Below are positions 63,192 through 64,000 of a stretch of DNA of 64,000 nucleotides, in pieces. Source of the DNA: Streptomyces sp. R33 (lineage in GTDB: Bacteria > Actinomycetota > Actinomycetes > Streptomycetales > Streptomycetaceae); assembly GCF_041200175.1 (NCBI RefSeq), contig NZ_CP165727.1, positions 2,294,001 to 2,358,000 of the forward strand, written 5' to 3'. The notes below the pieces were generated by a model. It did no database searches and was not told the origin of the DNA. It saw only the letters and a program-made list of their open reading frames with translations. Position 1 is the first letter of the stretch; every line of letters begins with the position of its first letter. A program made the position numbers and the translations under genes.

Positions 63192-63998
63192 CTAGGCCCT
63201 GGCCGCCGCCTCGTCGGCCAGGGCCGTCAGGTCCTCGACGCTCATCGCGCCCGGCGGGAGGCCTTCGCGGGCGAAGATGTTCGCGGCGTGGCGCAGGGTG
63301 TCGTTCACCGGGGTCGGGATCCCGTGGAGACGCCCCAGCAGCGAGATCTCGCCGTTGAGGTAGTCCGCCTCGATCGAGCCCGTGCCCCGGTGCAGGGACT
63401 GCCAGGACGACCCGCCCCGCAGGCCGGGCGGCTGGTCGACCTTGCCGTCACGGGCCGCCGACTGCTCCGCGTCCGAGGCGTACGCGATCCCGGCCGCGTC
63501 GAACGCCGCCTTCGCCTCGCGGATCGCGCGGAGCAGCAGCGCGGCCTTCGCCGGGTCGGGCTCCGGCCCGGTCGTCGCCTGGATCGCGTTGCCGAGGTTG
63601 CCCAGCAGCTTCGCGTACTTCCACCGCATCACGTCCTCGACGACCGGTGCCTCGAAGCCGGATTTCTCCAGGTCGGCCGCGATCCGCCGGGCCCGGGCGT
63701 CCGCGCCCCCGGCGGCCAGTCCGATGTGCAGGATGCCCGTCAGCGGCGCGCACAGCGCGGACACCACGCCCGGCTCCAGGAACGTGGCGGGCAGCCATAC
63801 GCAGACCCCGTACACGCGCGCGAAGCGGCGCAGCGCCAGCCGCTCGCTCTCCACCCCGTTCTGCGCGCACAGCACCGGCAGCCGCTGCGCCGCCGTGCCG
63901 CCGCCCGCGACCTCCGCGTCGCCCCACGCATCGAGCGCGGCGATCGCGTCCTGGGTCTTGACGGTCAGCAGCAGTACGTCGTCCGGCCGCAGTTCCCC
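63192..63998 (-). CDS. Ketopantoate reductase (ApbA/PanE)-like protein, 5' end outside the window
   Basis: The C-terminal ~268 residues of an NADPH-dependent 2-dehydropantoate 2-reductase-like protein. The visible N-terminal Rossmann-domain end reads DDVLLLTVKTQDAIAAL and LPVLCAQNGVESERLALRRF. The C-terminal helical domain contains WKYAKLLGNLGNAIQATTG and GSIEADYLNGEISLLGRLHG, both typical of ApbA_C (including the N and E that contact substrate). Streptomycetes often have several paralogues, so the true substrate may not be ketopantoate. Start and first ~60-70 residues are missing. Its TAG lies in the CTAG next to IS copy 2, so the insertion left the coding sequence intact but removed the downstream region. 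Confidence 0.88.
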   Translation of the reverse strand, partial: GELRPDDVLLLTVKTQDAIAALDAWGDAEVAGGGTAAQRLPVLCAQNGVESERLALRRFARVYGVCVWLPATFLEPGVVSALCAPLTGILHIGLAAGGADARARRIAADLEKSGFEAPVVEDVMRWKYAKLLGNLGNAIQATTGPEPDPAKAALLLRAIREAKAAFDAAGIAYASDAEQSAARDGKVDQPPGLRGGSSWQSLHRGTGSIEADYLNGEISLLGRLHGIPTPVNDTLRHAANIFAREGLPPGAMSVEDLTALADEAAARA

Positions 63999-64000
63999 CA

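Overview
The window looks like a chromosomal segment of a Streptomyces or a very close relative. It is very GC-rich, carries a full two-domain geosmin synthase, and uses GTG and TTG starts freely. It also has PucR-type control of xanthine dehydrogenase, a DmdR/IdeR-type iron box and the actinobacterial order of sulfate-assimilation genes. No rRNA, tRNA, CRISPR array, replication origin or phage attachment site was seen.

Layout. Bases 2-2782 hold the 3' part of cobN. Bases 2892-9730 (minus) encode a 2,100-residue secreted Rhs/YD-repeat protein whose stop overlaps a small membrane protein that may be its immunity partner. A divergent gene (9970-14073) encodes a secreted FG-GAP/bulb-lectin protein. 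Geosmin synthase follows (14274-16496), then a secreted beta-propeller. Bases 18021-26923 form a purine-salvage block: XdhC-type accessory protein, purine permease, three xanthine dehydrogenase subunits and a divergent PucR regulator. A mixed stretch follows (27078-31386): a TPR-like protein, a GntR regulator, an iron-boxed FhuF-like protein, a DUF2637 membrane protein and an anti-sigma-type ATPase. Bases 31471-32553 hold two fragments of a decayed poxB (pyruvate:quinone oxidoreductase) with a 69-residue secreted peptide gene between them. Then come a PP2C-like protein with a long proline-rich region, a large subtilase, a divergent TrmB/LuxR-type regulator, a DUF456 protein and a lone ketosynthase.

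Two identical 1,442-bp IS701-like elements (41797-43238 and 61750-63191), in opposite orientation and each flanked by CTAG, bracket about 18.5 kb. Inside lie housekeeping genes (F420/PPOX protein, rsgA, VOC protein, AraC and GAF regulators, YihY, AidB-like dehydrogenase, GNAT) and the sulfur-assimilation locus. That locus runs: cysteine-containing leader peptide, sulfite reductase, a 59-residue zinc-ribbon protein, cysH, cysC, cysD, cysN, a sulfonate-type ABC transporter and a CbiX chelatase. The window closes inside a ketopantoate reductase-like gene.

How the genes work together. CysDN activates sulfate, CysC can phosphorylate APS, CysH reduces it to sulfite and the siroheme enzyme makes sulfide. 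CbiX probably inserts iron into siroheme, and the ABC transporter brings in organosulfur. Most of the sulfur genes overlap by 1-14 bases, so they look like one translationally coupled operon, probably controlled by attenuation at the leader. The purine block takes up and oxidises hypoxanthine/xanthine.

The least explained items are the cysteine-paired Rhs tip with its coupled membrane protein, the leader-attenuator of the sulfur operon, the possible programmed -1 frameshift in the IS transposase, and the secreted peptide gene sitting in the gap of the decayed poxB.
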